DNA from: Arthrobacter sp. StoSoilB20
GTDB lineage: Bacteria; Actinomycetota; Actinomycetes; Actinomycetales; Micrococcaceae
Direction: 5' to 3'
Length of the DNA stretch: 64,000 bases
NCBI RefSeq assembly: GCF_019977295.1
Contig: NZ_AP024651.1
Coordinates: 2,790,001 to 2,854,000 of the forward strand
Within the stretch, counting starts at the first letter, position 1; each line of letters starts with the position of its first letter. The notes under the pieces are model-generated. The model was not told where the DNA came from. It searched no databases and worked only from the letters and a program-made list of their open reading frames with translations. Made by a program: the position numbers and the translations under genes. Positions 53,121-63,071 of this stretch are shown in pieces.

Positions 53121-55895
53121 GTGGCTGCAGGAGAAGAGACCTCACACATCCTCAGCGGGTTGACTGCCCAGCTGCCTGATCGTGATCCGGAAGAGACCGC
53201 TGAGTGGATTGAGTCCCTTGATGCGTTGATCGCGGAGCAGGGTACCGAGCGTGCCCAGTACATTATGCGTTCGTTGTTGCAGCGTGCCGGCGCGAGGTCG
53301 GTGGGTGTGCCGATGGTGACGACCACTGATTATGTGAACACGATCCCGGTGGACCAGGAAGCAGAGTTCCCGGGTAACGAGGAGTTCGAGCGCCGGTACC
53401 GGGCGTATATGCGGTGGAACGCCGCGGTCATGGTCCACCGTGCGCAGCGGGCTGATATTGGTGTGGGCGGGCATATCTCCACTTATGCCGGTGCCGCGAC
53501 CCTGTACGAGGTGGGGTTCAACCACTTCTTCCGCGGCAAGGACCACCCCAGTGGCGGGGACCAGGTGTTCTTCCAGGGCCACGCTTCCCCTGGCATGTAC
53601 GCCCGCGCGTTCATGGAAGGCCGTCTCACGGAAGAGGATTTGGACGGGTTCCGGCAGGAAAAGTCCAAGGCCGGCCATGCCCTGTCCTCGTACCCGCACC
53701 CGCGGTTGATGCATGATTTCTGGGAATTCCCGACCGTGTCGATGGGTATCGGCCCGATGAACGCGATCTACCAGGCCCAGTCCAACCGGTACCTGCAGAA
53801 CCGTGGCATCAAGGACACCTCGGACCAGCAGGTCTGGGCGTTCCTCGGTGACGGGGAAATGGACGAGCCCGAGTCCCGTGGCTTGCTCCAGCTCGCCGCG
53901 AACGAGAACCTGGACAACCTGAACTTCGTGATCAACTGCAACCTCCAGCGCCTGGACGGACCGGTCCGCGGCAACGGCAAAATCATGCAGGAACTCGAAG
54001 CGTTCTTCCGCGGCGCGGGCTGGAACGTGATCAAGGTCGTCTGGGGCCGCGAATGGGACCACCTCCTGGAAGCGGACAAAGACGGGGCGTTGGTGAAGAT
54101 CATGAACGAAACCCCCGATGGTGACTACCAGACCTACAAGGCCGAGTCCGGCGGGTTCGTCCGTGAACACTTCTTCGGTAAATCCCCGCAGACCAAGGAC
54201 ATGGTCGCGGACTTGGACGACGAACAGATCTGGGGCCTCAAACGAGGCGGCCACGACTACCGCAAGGTCTACGCCGCCTACAAGGCAGCGACCGAGTTCA
54301 AGGGCAAACCCACGGTCATCCTGGCCAAAACCGTCAAGGGCTACGGCCTGGGCCCGCACTTCGAGGGCCGCAACGCCACGCACCAGATGAAGAAACTGAC
54401 CATGGAAGACCTCAAAGCCTTCCGTGACCACCTCCGCATCCCCATCAGCGATGAACAACTCGACGCTGACCTCTACCGGCCCCCGTACTACCACCCCGGC
54501 ATGGACGCCCCGGAAATCAAATACCTCATGGACCGCCGGGCAGAACTTGGCGGGTTCGTCCCCGAACGCCGCCGCAAACACACCCCCGTGACCCTGCCCG
54601 AAGCGAAGTCCTACGAAGTAGCCAAACGCGGATCCGGCAAACAACAAGCCGCGACCACCATGGCCTTCGTCCGGCTCCTGAAGGACCTCATGCGGGACAA
54701 AAACTTCGGCGCACGCTTCGTGCCCGTCGTCCCGGACGAATCACGGACCTTCGGCATGGACGCGTTCTTCCCGACCGCGAAAATCTACAACCCCAAAGGC
54801 CAGAACTACCTCTCCGTGGACCGCGACCTCGTCCTGGCCTACAAAGAATCACCCGCCGGACAACTGATCCACCCCGGCATCAACGAAGCCGGAGCCGTCG
54901 CAGCCTTCACCGCCGCCGGCACCGCCTACGCCACCCACGGCGAACCCCTGGTCCCGATCTACGTGTTCTACTCCATGTTCGGCTTCCAACGCACCGGCGA
55001 TTCCTTCTGGGCCGCAGCAGACCAAATGACCCGCGGCTTCATCATCGGCGCCACCGCAGGACGGACCACCCTCACCGGCGAAGGACTCCAACACGCCGAC
55101 GGACACTCCCCCATCCTGGCCTCCACCAACCCCGCCGTGAAAACCTACGACCCCGCCTACGGCTACGAAATCGGCCACATCATCCGCCACGGCCTCGAAG
55201 AAATGTACGGCGAAAACAACACAGACGGCACCGGTGAAGACCGTAACGTGATGTACTACCTCACCGTCTACAACGAACCCATCACCCAACCCGCGGAACC
55301 GGAAAACCTCGACATCAACGGGCTCCTCAAAGGCATCTACCGCCTCGCCGAAGCCCCCACCGGAGACGGGAACAACAGCAACCGGCCCACCGCGAACATC
55401 CTCGCCTCCGGCGTGTCCGTACCCTGGGCACTCGAAGCCGCCCGGATCCTCAACGACGACTGGGGAGTCGCCGCCACCGTCTACTCCGTGACCTCCTGGA
55501 ACGAACTCCGACGCGACGGACTCGCCGCCGAAGAACACGCCTTCCTGAACCCCGGCCAACCCGCCCGCACCCCGTTCATCACCGAACAACTCGCAGGCAC
55601 CACCGGACCAGTCATCGCAGTCTCGGACTACATGAAAGCCGTCCCCGACCAAATCCGCCAATTCATCCCCAACGACTTCGCCTCCCTCGGAGCAGACGGC
55701 TTCGGCTTCTCCGACACCCGCCAAGCCGCACGCCGCTACTTCAAAAACGACACCCACTCCATCGTCGCCAAAACCCTCCAACTCCTCGCCGCCAAGGGAG
55801 AAGTTGAAGAAGGTGCCCTGGAAAAGGCCATCGAGAAGTACCGGCTCCTGGATGTAAATGCCGGCACCACCGGCGGTGCAGGCGGAGACGCCTAA
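53121..55895 (+). CDS. aceE: Pyruvate dehydrogenase E1 component (homodimeric)
   Basis: The enzyme decarboxylates pyruvate with ThDP in the pyruvate dehydrogenase complex. The 924-residue homodimeric-type E1 has [10 protein letters not shown] (ThDP motif), [17 protein letters not shown], and [17 protein letters not shown] late in the protein. The GTG at 53121 follows AAGGAAGG by 8 nt. Third-position base use changes sharply within the gene, from G/T-rich to C/A-rich codons between about 54.1 and 54.4 kb, then returns to normal near 55.8 kb. The downstream terminator is at 55970. Confidence 0.96.
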   Translation: MAAGEETSHILSGLTAQLPDRDPEETAEWIESLDALIAEQGTERAQYIMRSLLQRAGARSVGVPMVTTTDYVNTIPVDQEAEFPGNEEFERRYRAYMRWNAAVMVHRAQRADIGVGGHISTYAGAATLYEVGFNHFFRGKDHPSGGDQVFFQGHASPGMYARAFMEGRLTEEDLDGFRQEKSKAGHALSSYPHPRLMHDFWEFPTVSMGIGPMNAIYQAQSNRYLQNRGIKDTSDQQVWAFLGDGEMDEPESRGLLQLAANENLDNLNFVINCNLQRLDGPVRGNGKIMQELEAFFRGAGWNVIKVVWGREWDHLLEADKDGALVKIMNETPDGDYQTYKAESGGFVREHFFGKSPQTKDMVADLDDEQIWGLKRGGHDYRKVYAAYKAATEFKGKPTVILAKTVKGYGLGPHFEGRNATHQMKKLTMEDLKAFRDHLRIPISDEQLDADLYRPPYYHPGMDAPEIKYLMDRRAELGGFVPERRRKHTPVTLPEAKSYEVAKRGSGKQQAATTMAFVRLLKDLMRDKNFGARFVPVVPDESRTFGMDAFFPTAKIYNPKGQNYLSVDRDLVLAYKESPAGQLIHPGINEAGAVAAFTAAGTAYATHGEPLVPIYVFYSMFGFQRTGDSFWAAADQMTRGFIIGATAGRTTLTGEGLQHADGHSPILASTNPAVKTYDPAYGYEIGHIIRHGLEEMYGENNTDGTGEDRNVMYYLTVYNEPITQPAEPENLDINGLLKGIYRLAEAPTGDGNNSNRPTANILASGVSVPWALEAARILNDDWGVAATVYSVTSWNELRRDGLAAEEHAFLNPGQPARTPFITEQLAGTTGPVIAVSDYMKAVPDQIRQFIPNDFASLGADGFGFSDTRQAARRYFKNDTHSIVAKTLQLLAAKGEVEEGALEKAIEKYRLLDVNAGTTGGAGGDA

Positions 55896-55969
55896 CAACT
55901 GCAGGCAGCACCACCCGCAGGCGAACCCCGGGACATAGTCCGGCAGCGGGGAATGCCAGCACCAACGCA

Positions 55970-56003
55970 ACGGCGGCTTCCACCGAAAGGTGGCAGCCGC
56001 CGT
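55970..56003 (+). terminator. aceE terminator
   Basis: ACGGCGGCTTCCACC pairs with GGTGGCAGCCGCCGT (one mismatch) across GAAA, then CGTGGTTT, 75 nt after the stop. Confidence 0.75.
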
Positions 56004-56150
56004 CGTGGTTTAACCATGTGGTGATGGTTCAGCCAGGCAGCGCGACGCAAACATGGCCGAAGACGGCTCCCGCACCTGTGATCAGCAACAACGCGAGTTG
56101 TAGCCTTCTCACAAATGGAGCTTGTCCGGGATGGGCCGTATGCTCATTCC

Positions 56151-57395
56151 ATGGCAGAGCCGAGCAAAACCACCACCAAGCGCAAGGCAGCAACCCAGGC
56201 GTTGTCGCCGGAAAAGGCCGAAACTCTGCGTCAACTCCGTGCCAACGTGGGCCAATTGTCCACCAGCACCATGCGGCAGCTCGAGAAGTCATTGCCTTGG
56301 TACAGCCGTTTGAGCTCCGATGAACGCTCGGCGTTGGGTCTGGTGGCACAGAACGGCATCGCGGCGTTTGTGACCTGGTATGAGCGGCCCAGCTCGCCTT
56401 CATGGATCCTTACCGATGTGTTCGGCAATGCCCCGACCGAACTGACCCGCTCCATCAGCCTGCAAAAGGCGTTGCAGTTGATCCGCATCGTGGTCGAAGT
56501 GGTGGAGGACCAGGTTCCGGTGATCGCCCCGGAATCCGATCAGCCCTCACTGCGTGAAGCGGTCCTGCGGTATTCGCGGGAGGTGGCTTTTGCTGCCGCG
56601 GACGTCTACGCCCGGGCTGCCGAGTCCCGGGGCTCCTGGGATACCCGCTTGGAGGCACTGATCGTGGACGCCATCCTTCGTGGTGAGAACACCGATGCCT
56701 TGCGGTCAAGGATCGCCGCATTGGGGTGGAAAGCCCAGGAGCGGTTCACGGTGATGGTGGGCAACTCGCCGTCGGAACCCAGTGCCAGCTACGTCAGTGA
56801 ACTGCGGCGCACCGCCGGACGTTTTGCCGAGGACGCCCTGGTGGGTATTCAGGGTGACCGACTCATCCTGATCCTTGGCGGCGTCCAGGACCGCGATACT
56901 GCCTACCTCAAACTCAGCGAACTTTTCGCCCCGGGCGCTGTGGTCTACGGCCCTGAGGCCGGGTCCCTGCTGGAGGCCAGCAGCTCTGCCCAAGCGGCAT
57001 TCGCGGGCCTCACTGCCGCCCGCGCCTGGCCCTCCGCCCCGCGACCCGTTGCCGCCGACGACCTGCTTCCCGAGCGCGTTGTCTCCGGTGACGACGCGGC
57101 ACGCAGGTCCTTGATCAAGAATATTTACCGTCCCTTGCTGGCCGCCTCAAATGGCCTGGTGGAGACCTTGGGGACCTACCTTGAACTGGGCCACTCCCTG
57201 GAAGCCACGGCACGTGAACTGTTCGTCCATGCCAACACTGTGCGTTACCGTTTGAAGCGTGTGTGCGACGTCACGGGCTGGGATCCACTCCTTCCCAGGG
57301 AGGCTTTTGTGCTCCAAACCGCCTTGGTAGTAGGACGGCTTTCGGCCCAACCGAAAGCCGCTGCCGAGCGTCATGCGTCGCGTTCACAGAACTGA
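56151..57395 (+). CDS. fasR: PucR-type regulator of fatty acid synthesis (FasR-like)
   Basis: The 414-residue protein has a central GGDEF-like/PucR region and the C-terminal helix-turn-helix of PucR regulators: YLELGHSLEATARELFVHANTVRYRLKRV. Its position directly before fabD-fabH-acpP-fabF matches Streptomyces FasR and M. tuberculosis Rv2242, so it most likely activates the fab operon. TATGCT lies 6 nt before the ATG, predicting a leaderless mRNA. Confidence 0.88.
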   Translation: MAEPSKTTTKRKAATQALSPEKAETLRQLRANVGQLSTSTMRQLEKSLPWYSRLSSDERSALGLVAQNGIAAFVTWYERPSSPSWILTDVFGNAPTELTRSISLQKALQLIRIVVEVVEDQVPVIAPESDQPSLREAVLRYSREVAFAAADVYARAAESRGSWDTRLEALIVDAILRGENTDALRSRIAALGWKAQERFTVMVGNSPSEPSASYVSELRRTAGRFAEDALVGIQGDRLILILGGVQDRDTAYLKLSELFAPGAVVYGPEAGSLLEASSSAQAAFAGLTAARAWPSAPRPVAADDLLPERVVSGDDAARRSLIKNIYRPLLAASNGLVETLGTYLELGHSLEATARELFVHANTVRYRLKRVCDVTGWDPLLPREAFVLQTALVVGRLSAQPKAAAERHASRSQN

Positions 57396-57399
57396 ACCG

Positions 57400-57416
57400 T
57401 TGTAGACTTCCTACAA
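57400..57416. promoter_or_regulatory. Inverted repeat at the fab operon promoter (candidate FasR site)
   Basis: TTGTAG-ACTTC-CTACAA is a perfect 6-5-6 inverted repeat overlapping a -10-like TAGACT (57403-57408), about 70 nt before fabD. Confidence 0.5.
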
Positions 57417-57483
57417 ACTGACCCAGTGAGCTTGGTGTACCAAAACACCAGTGGATCACGTGGCAATTTGGAAAGCTGGATAC

Positions 57484-58413
57484 GTGCTTGCAATCGTCTG
57501 CCCTGGACAGGGCTCCCAGACCCCCGGATTTTTGGCCCCTTGGCTGGAACTCCCCTCCGTCGAAGGCCAACTGGCCAACCTGAGCGAGATCGCAGGCATT
57601 GACCTCAAGGCCCACGGCACCACCTCTGATGAAGAAACCATCAAGGACACTGCGGTGGCCCAGCCACTGATCGTTGCGGCCGGACTCGTTGCTGCCACGT
57701 CGCTGTTCGACGTCGAACTCAGCACCCTGCCGGTGATCCTCGCCGGCCACTCGGTCGGCGAAATCACCGCTTCGGCTCTGGCCGGTGTCCTGACGGAAGC
57801 GGAGGCCATGACTTTCGTGCGGGAACGCGCCAACAGCATGGCTGCTGCCGCCGCGGTCACCCCCACGGGCATGAGTGCAGTGGTGGGCGGAGACCCCGCT
57901 GAAGTATTGGCAGCCATCGAAGCCACTGGCGCAACGCCGGCAAATGTCAACGGAGCCGGACAAACCGTCGCAGCAGGTACCTTCGACCAGCTCAAGGCAC
58001 TTGCCGAAAATCCCCCGGCCAAGGCCCGCGTGATTCCGCTCAAGGTTGCAGGCGCCTTCCACACCGCCCACATGGCACCTGCAGTCAGCGCACTTGAAGC
58101 CCTCAAACCCTCGCTTTCGCCCCAGAACCCCACGGTTCCACTGCTGTCAAACCACGACGGCCAGGAAGTCACAGCCGGGCCAGCCGCCGTCGACAGCCTG
58201 ATCGCCCAGGTTTCCCGCCCGGTCCGCTGGGACAAGTGCATGGAGACAATGGTGGGACGCGGCGTCACCGGCGTCATCGAACTCGCCCCTGCCGGCACCC
58301 TGACCGGCCTTGCCAAGCGCGGCATGCCCGGAGTCAAGACCGTCGCCGTCAAAACCCCGGATGACCTGTCCGCGGCCCTGGCGCTCTTCGCAGAATTGGA
58401 GGGACAGGCATGA
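57484..58413 (+). CDS. fabD: Malonyl-CoA:ACP transacylase
   Basis: The enzyme loads malonate onto acyl carrier protein. The 309-residue protein starts VLAIVCPGQGSQ and has the nucleophile motif GHSVGE (Ser), plus AAGTFDQL and AFHTAHM (His). The GTG at 57484 is chosen because the family begins with this strand; upstream in-frame codons are not conserved. It overlaps fabH by 4 nt (ATGA) and heads the fab operon. Confidence 0.94.
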   Translation: MLAIVCPGQGSQTPGFLAPWLELPSVEGQLANLSEIAGIDLKAHGTTSDEETIKDTAVAQPLIVAAGLVAATSLFDVELSTLPVILAGHSVGEITASALAGVLTEAEAMTFVRERANSMAAAAAVTPTGMSAVVGGDPAEVLAAIEATGATPANVNGAGQTVAAGTFDQLKALAENPPAKARVIPLKVAGAFHTAHMAPAVSALEALKPSLSPQNPTVPLLSNHDGQEVTAGPAAVDSLIAQVSRPVRWDKCMETMVGRGVTGVIELAPAGTLTGLAKRGMPGVKTVAVKTPDDLSAALALFAELEGQA

Positions 58414-59471
58414 GCACTCCCGTGCTGAACAAAACTGTTGTCAACGAGAATGCGCGCATCCTCGGCATAGGCGCCTACCGTCCCGATGTCATCGTCACCA
58501 ACGAAGACGTCTGCCAGTGGATCGATTCCTCGGATGAGTGGATCCGCCAGCGCACCGGCATCATTACCCGCCACCGCGCTGCTGCCGACATCAGCGTGAT
58601 CGACATGGCTGAAGGCGCTGCGCGGGAGGCACTCCAGCAAGCTGGAATCGAAGCGTCCCAACTCGGCGCCGTGATTGTCTCCACCGTGACACACCCTTAC
58701 GCCACTCCCTCGGCTGCTGCGGCCCTCACCGAACGTTTGGGCGCGACGCCGGCACCTGCCTACGACATCTCGGCCGCCTGTGCGGGATACTGCTACGGCG
58801 TTGCCCAGGCCGACGCCCTGGTGCGTTCCGGCGCAGCCCAGTACGTCCTGGTTGTCGGCGCGGAAAAGCTCTCCGATGTCATCGACAACCATGAACGCAC
58901 CATCTCATTCCTCCTCGGCGACGGCGCAGGCGCCGTTGTGGTCGGTCCGTCCGACACACCGGGCATCGGCCCTTCGGTATGGGGCTCGGACGGCAGCAAA
59001 TGGGACGCCATCGGCATGACCCACTCCCTCGAAGACGTCAAGAAACTGGGCGAATCCGCAAGGCATTCTGACGAAATCGACGATCCCGCCATTCTTTCGG
59101 CCACCCAGGATGTTTGGCCGACACTCCGGCAAGATGGCCAGACCGTGTTCCGCTGGGCAGTTTGGGAAATGGCCAAGGTCGCCCAGCAGGCGCTCGACGC
59201 AGCCGGAATTGAAGCCAGCGACCTCGCGGCCTTCGTTCCGCACCAGGCGAACATGAGGATCATCGACGAGATGGTCAAGAAGCTCAAGCTTCCCGAATCC
59301 GTTGTCATCGGCCGTGACATCGCCCAGGCAGGCAACACGTCCGCGGCGTCCATCCCGTTGGCAACGCACCGCTTGCTTCAGGAGAACCCTGGGCTAAGCG
59401 GCGGCCTGGCCCTTCAGATCGGGTTCGGCGCCGGGCTGGTCTTCGGTGCCCAAGTAGTGGTTCTGCCGTAG
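58410..59471 (+). CDS. fabH: 3-oxoacyl-ACP synthase III
   Basis: The enzyme starts each fatty acid chain by condensing an acyl-CoA with malonyl-ACP; in actinobacteria it uses branched primers. The 353-residue protein has the catalytic Cys in DISAACAGYCYG, His in FVPHQANMRII and Asn in AGNTSAASIP. It overlaps fabD by 4 nt. The first 20 residues precede the usual IxxxGxYxP start and extend the family norm slightly. Confidence 0.95.
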   Translation: MSTPVLNKTVVNENARILGIGAYRPDVIVTNEDVCQWIDSSDEWIRQRTGIITRHRAAADISVIDMAEGAAREALQQAGIEASQLGAVIVSTVTHPYATPSAAAALTERLGATPAPAYDISAACAGYCYGVAQADALVRSGAAQYVLVVGAEKLSDVIDNHERTISFLLGDGAGAVVVGPSDTPGIGPSVWGSDGSKWDAIGMTHSLEDVKKLGESARHSDEIDDPAILSATQDVWPTLRQDGQTVFRWAVWEMAKVAQQALDAAGIEASDLAAFVPHQANMRIIDEMVKKLKLPESVVIGRDIAQAGNTSAASIPLATHRLLQENPGLSGGLALQIGFGAGLVFGAQVVVLP

Positions 59472-59589
59472 ACCGGGAATCATCCCGGGTTCTCACCAGC
59501 CAACTGAATACGACTTACAAACCCAAACCGCAACCCGCGGTTTGCCCCCTTTCCGGCAGTAGCCGGTACAACAAGAAAAGGAGCCAACA

Positions 59590-59835
59590 ATGGCTAGCAA
59601 CGAAGAAATCCTGGCCGGCCTGGCTGAAATCGTCAACGAAGAGACGGGCCTCGCCACCGAAGCCGTAGAGCTCGACAAGTCCTTCACCGAGGACCTGGAC
59701 ATCGACTCCATCTCCATGATGACCATCGTTGTCAACGCTGAAGAGAAGTTCGGCGTACGCATCCCGGACGAAGAGGTCAAGAACCTCAAGACCGTCGGCG
59801 ACGCCGTCAGCTTCATCGCCAACGCACAGGCCTAG
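59590..59835 (+). CDS. acpP: Acyl carrier protein
   Basis: ACP carries growing acyl chains on phosphopantetheine. The 81-residue acidic helical protein has the attachment motif as DLDIDSISMM (Ser within DSI), where most bacterial ACPs have DSLD. It is preceded by AAAAGGAGCC and lies 118 nt after fabH in the fab operon. Its length and charge are normal. Confidence 0.95.
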   Translation: MASNEEILAGLAEIVNEETGLATEAVELDKSFTEDLDIDSISMMTIVVNAEEKFGVRIPDEEVKNLKTVGDAVSFIANAQA

Positions 59836-59967
59836 TCCTGACACCAGCTGTGCCGGGCCGGGATCTCCATCCTTCGCGCCCGGCACAGCCGCAGTAACAC
59901 CCAAAGATTTTTTTGCCTCCCCTTGTAATGCTTCAGGCGGGACGGCTATCCGACAGAGAGTGATCGC

Positions 59968-61203
59968 ATGGCACGCAAAGTAGTCATAACCGGTCTGGGG
60001 GCCACCACTCCCATCGGCGGCGACGTACCCACAATGTGGCAGAACGCGCTGAAAGGGGTCTCCGGTGCCCGCACACTCGGCGACGAGTGGGTGGCCAAGT
60101 ATGACCTCCCCGTCCACTTTGCTGCCCGGTGCTCGACGCCGGCACTTGAGGTCCTGAGCCGCGTAGAGGCAAAGCGCATGGACCCCTCAACGCAGTTTGG
60201 CGTGATCGCTGCCCGCGAGGCGTGGTCTGACTCCGGCCTTGAAGACATTGACCACGACCGGCTGGCAGTAGCCTTTGCTACCGGCATCGGCGGCGTATGG
60301 ACGCTCCTTGATGCGTGGGACACGCTCAGGGAAAAGGGTCCGCGCAGGGTCTTGCCCATGACCGTTCCCATGCTCATGCCCAACGGTGTAGCAGCGGCGG
60401 TCAGCCTGGACCTCGGAGCCCGTGCGGGAGCCCACACCCCGGTGTCGGCCTGCGCCTCCGGAACTGAAGCCCTTCACCTGGGCCTTGACCTGATCCGCTC
60501 GGGCAAAGCAGACGTTGTGGTGTGCGGTGGCGCCGAGGCTGCCATCCACCCGATGCCCATGGCTGCGTTCTCCTCCATGCAGGCCTTGTCCCGCCGCAAC
60601 GACGAACCGGAGCGTGCCTCCCGCCCGTACGACATCGACCGCGACGGCTTTGTCATGGGTGAAGGCGCCGGCGCGCTGGTCCTCGAGGCCGAGGAACACG
60701 CCCTTGCCCGTGGCGCCCGGATCTACGCCGAACTGGCTGGAACGTCCGTTACCGCGGATGCCTACCACATCACCGCCCCGGACCCCGAAGGGCTTGGTGC
60801 CACCCGGGCGCTGAAGGCTGCCATGTTCGATGGCCGCATCCAGGCCGAAGACGTCGTCCACGTCAACGCCCATGCAACGTCCACTCCGGTGGGCGACAAA
60901 CCTGAGTACACGGCCCTGCGTGCCGCTCTGGGAACTCATGTGGACAATGTGGCGGTCTCCGCTACCAAGTCGCAGATGGGCCACCTCTTGGGCGCATCAG
61001 GGGCTGTTGAAGCGGTGCTGACCGTGCTCGCCGTCTACGAGCGCAAGGCACCGGTGACCATCAACCTTGAAAACCAGGATCCTGAGATCCCCCTCGACGT
61101 CGTGACGTCCGTCCGTGATCTTCCGTCCGGTGACATCGTGGCGCTGAGCAACTCCTTTGGCTTCGGCGGACACAATGCCGTCATCGCAGTCAGGAACGTC
61201 TAA
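59968..61203 (+). CDS. fabF: 3-oxoacyl-ACP synthase II
   Basis: The enzyme elongates acyl-ACP and is the last gene of the operon. The 411-residue protein has the catalytic Cys in VSACASGTEAL, His in VNAHATSTPVGD and the second His in KSQMGHLLGASGAVE. It corresponds to the KasA/FabF position in the mycobacterial operon. A strong terminator follows. Confidence 0.95.
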   Translation: MARKVVITGLGATTPIGGDVPTMWQNALKGVSGARTLGDEWVAKYDLPVHFAARCSTPALEVLSRVEAKRMDPSTQFGVIAAREAWSDSGLEDIDHDRLAVAFATGIGGVWTLLDAWDTLREKGPRRVLPMTVPMLMPNGVAAAVSLDLGARAGAHTPVSACASGTEALHLGLDLIRSGKADVVVCGGAEAAIHPMPMAAFSSMQALSRRNDEPERASRPYDIDRDGFVMGEGAGALVLEAEEHALARGARIYAELAGTSVTADAYHITAPDPEGLGATRALKAAMFDGRIQAEDVVHVNAHATSTPVGDKPEYTALRAALGTHVDNVAVSATKSQMGHLLGASGAVEAVLTVLAVYERKAPVTINLENQDPEIPLDVVTSVRDLPSGDIVALSNSFGFGGHNAVIAVRNV

Positions 61204-61241
61204 GCGTCGGTTGCCTGCGGGCATTGACTAAGTGAGACGTG

Positions 61242-61273
61242 AAAAGGGCCCCACCATCCGGTGGGGCCCTTTT
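61242..61273 (+). terminator. fab operon terminator
   Basis: AAAAGGGCCCCACC pairs with GGTGGGGCCCTTTT across a 4-nt loop, 39 nt after fabF. Confidence 0.9.
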
Positions 61274-61340
61274 CGTTGCTATGGAAATTGCCGGCGTCGA
61301 ACACTTCAGCGAAGCTGCCGGCCTCAGCTGCGGCGGCGTT

Positions 61341-61844
61341 CTAGCCGACCTGGTGCAGCCAGCGGACGGGAGCGCCTTCTGCGGCGTGCCGGAACGGTTC
61401 AAGTTCCTCGTCCCAGGCTTCACCCAGCGCCAGGGACAACTCATGGTAGACAGCCGAGGGGTCCCCTGCACCTGATTCGTAGGCATAACGGATGCGGTCC
61501 TCGGTGACCATGATGTTGCCATGGACATCCGTGACGGCGTGGAAAATTCCGAGCTCCGGGGTGTGGGACCAACGGGCTCCGTCCACTCCCTGGCTCGGTT
61601 CTTCGGTTACCTCGTAGCGCAGATGCGCCCAACCCCGAAGGGCTGATGCCAACTGCGCCCCGGTACCGGGAGTCCCGGTCCACGACAACTCTGCCCGGAA
61701 CATTCCAGGCGCGGCAGGTTGAGGGGTCCACTCAAGATCGGTCCGCTTGTCTACGACCGATCCGATGGCCCACTCAACGTGCGGGCAGAGTGCCGTAGGG
61801 GCCGAGTGCACAAACAGGACACCGCGGGTTGTTGCAACAGACAT
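61341..61844 (-). CDS. DUF3145 family protein
   Basis: The 167-residue protein belongs to an actinobacterial family of unknown function: TRGVLFVHSAPTALCPHVEWAIGSV at the start, LRYEVTEEPSQGVDG, HTPELGIFHAVTDVHGNIMVTEDRI and YESGAGDPSAVYHELSLALGEAWDEELEPFR. No catalytic motif is evident. GGAGGATGG precedes the ATG at 61844, so the in-frame ATG at 61856 is part of the ribosome-binding site. It converges on fabF. Confidence 0.85.
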   Translation of the reverse strand: MSVATTRGVLFVHSAPTALCPHVEWAIGSVVDKRTDLEWTPQPAAPGMFRAELSWTGTPGTGAQLASALRGWAHLRYEVTEEPSQGVDGARWSHTPELGIFHAVTDVHGNIMVTEDRIRYAYESGAGDPSAVYHELSLALGEAWDEELEPFRHAAEGAPVRWLHQVG

Positions 61845-62082
61845 TCCATCCTCCATAGCTGTAGGTACGTCTTCCCCAACGACCTCTGCCTGGATGTTTG
61901 CTGTTGCTGCCGGATGCCAAGTGACTCTTGCAGGCCCTGACAGGCTATTGAATTGTGTGAAGCACTACTGACGATCTTGGCACAGGGGTAACCCTCAACT
62001 GTGAATTGAAGGTTTCCCCGTGGTGCTCTTATTTTGCCGTACGGCGCCCGTTTCCGCCAGTGCGCTGCTTCGGCGATCGTAC

Positions 62083-63009
62083 TTACGCCCTGGGATGCGC
62101 TTGCTGGTAACTCTTCCGCAACCTGTCCACCGACACGTGAGTGTAAATCTGCGTGGTTGCCAGGCTGCTGTGTCCAAGAATTTCCTGCACGGCACGCAGG
62201 TCCGCTCCCCCATCCAAAAGGTGGGTAGCTGCGCTGTGCCTCAGTGCGTGCGGTCCTGTGGCCGAAGTGTCGCCCAAAGCCTGCAGCAGTTCGCTGACCA
62301 CGGCCCGGATCTGGCGTGGATCAACCCGGTTTCCCCGCACTCCCAAAAAGAGTGCCGGTCCGCTGTGAGAGGTAACCACTGCGGGGCGTCCCCGGCGAAG
62401 CCAGTCATCGATTGCCACAGCTGCGGGAACCCCGTAGGGGACAGTCCGTTCCTTGTTTCCCTTGCCCAGAACCCGGAGTGTCCGCCGGTCAGGGTCCAGA
62501 TCATCGACATCCAAGCCGGCAAGCTCGCCGACTCGAACTCCGGTGGCGTAGAGGAGTTCCACCATGGCCCTGTTTCTCACTGCCATGGGGCCGCCGTCTG
62601 CCGCTGCAGCGTTAAGGTCATCAACTATCCGGGTCACCTGCTGCTGCTGGAGGACGCCGGGCAAGGACTTGTCCCGCTTGGGTGCCTGAAGACGGACCGC
62701 GGGGTCCACGGCAATGAGCTCCTCCCGCAATGCCCACGCGGTGAAAGACCTGGCCGTAGCTGCCCGCCGGGCCAACGTGGCCCTTGCCAATCCCGCTTCA
62801 CTCTGTGCGCCAAGCCAGCGCCGCAGCGAGCCCAATTCCACTTGGCCGAGCTCTTCGATGCCCTCCTGCACGGCAAATCCCAGGAGGCTCTCTACATCGG
62901 CAAGGTAGGCGCGTACTGTGTGCGCAGACCTCGCCCTTTCGCCTTCCAGATATCGGCGAAAGCCCTCCATTGCGCTGAGCATCGATGCTGGCAGTGATTG
63001 TCCGTCCAC
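62083..63009 (-). CDS. xerC: Tyrosine recombinase XerC
   Basis: The recombinase resolves chromosome dimers at dif with XerD. The 308-residue protein has an N-terminal SAM-like core-binding domain (FRRYLEGERARSAHTVRAYL) and the catalytic set Arg (ATGVRVGEL), HALRHSAATHLL (His-x-x-Arg), LGHSSLATTQIYTHV (His and nucleophile Tyr). The GTG start at 63009 and the neighbouring dprA match the usual dprA-xerC order. It is a housekeeping enzyme, not a sign of a mobile element. Confidence 0.94.
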   Translation of the reverse strand: MDGQSLPASMLSAMEGFRRYLEGERARSAHTVRAYLADVESLLGFAVQEGIEELGQVELGSLRRWLGAQSEAGLARATLARRAATARSFTAWALREELIAVDPAVRLQAPKRDKSLPGVLQQQQVTRIVDDLNAAAADGGPMAVRNRAMVELLYATGVRVGELAGLDVDDLDPDRRTLRVLGKGNKERTVPYGVPAAVAIDDWLRRGRPAVVTSHSGPALFLGVRGNRVDPRQIRAVVSELLQALGDTSATGPHALRHSAATHLLDGGADLRAVQEILGHSSLATTQIYTHVSVDRLRKSYQQAHPRA

Positions 63010-63071
63010 TTACCCCACTTTGCCAGCATCAGGGGCCAACAGGCCGGATCAACATGATGTTCCGGAACGGC

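Noticed and set aside
53142..54647. A 501-codon antisense frame within aceE (and another at 54849-55970)
   Set aside because: These arise from the skewed third-position use in aceE; the translations are low-complexity and have no start signal.
62083..63009. XerC as the integrase of a genomic island, with tRNA genes as attachment sites
   Set aside because: The protein is a housekeeping XerC next to dprA, and I find no copy of a tRNA 3' end elsewhere in the window.
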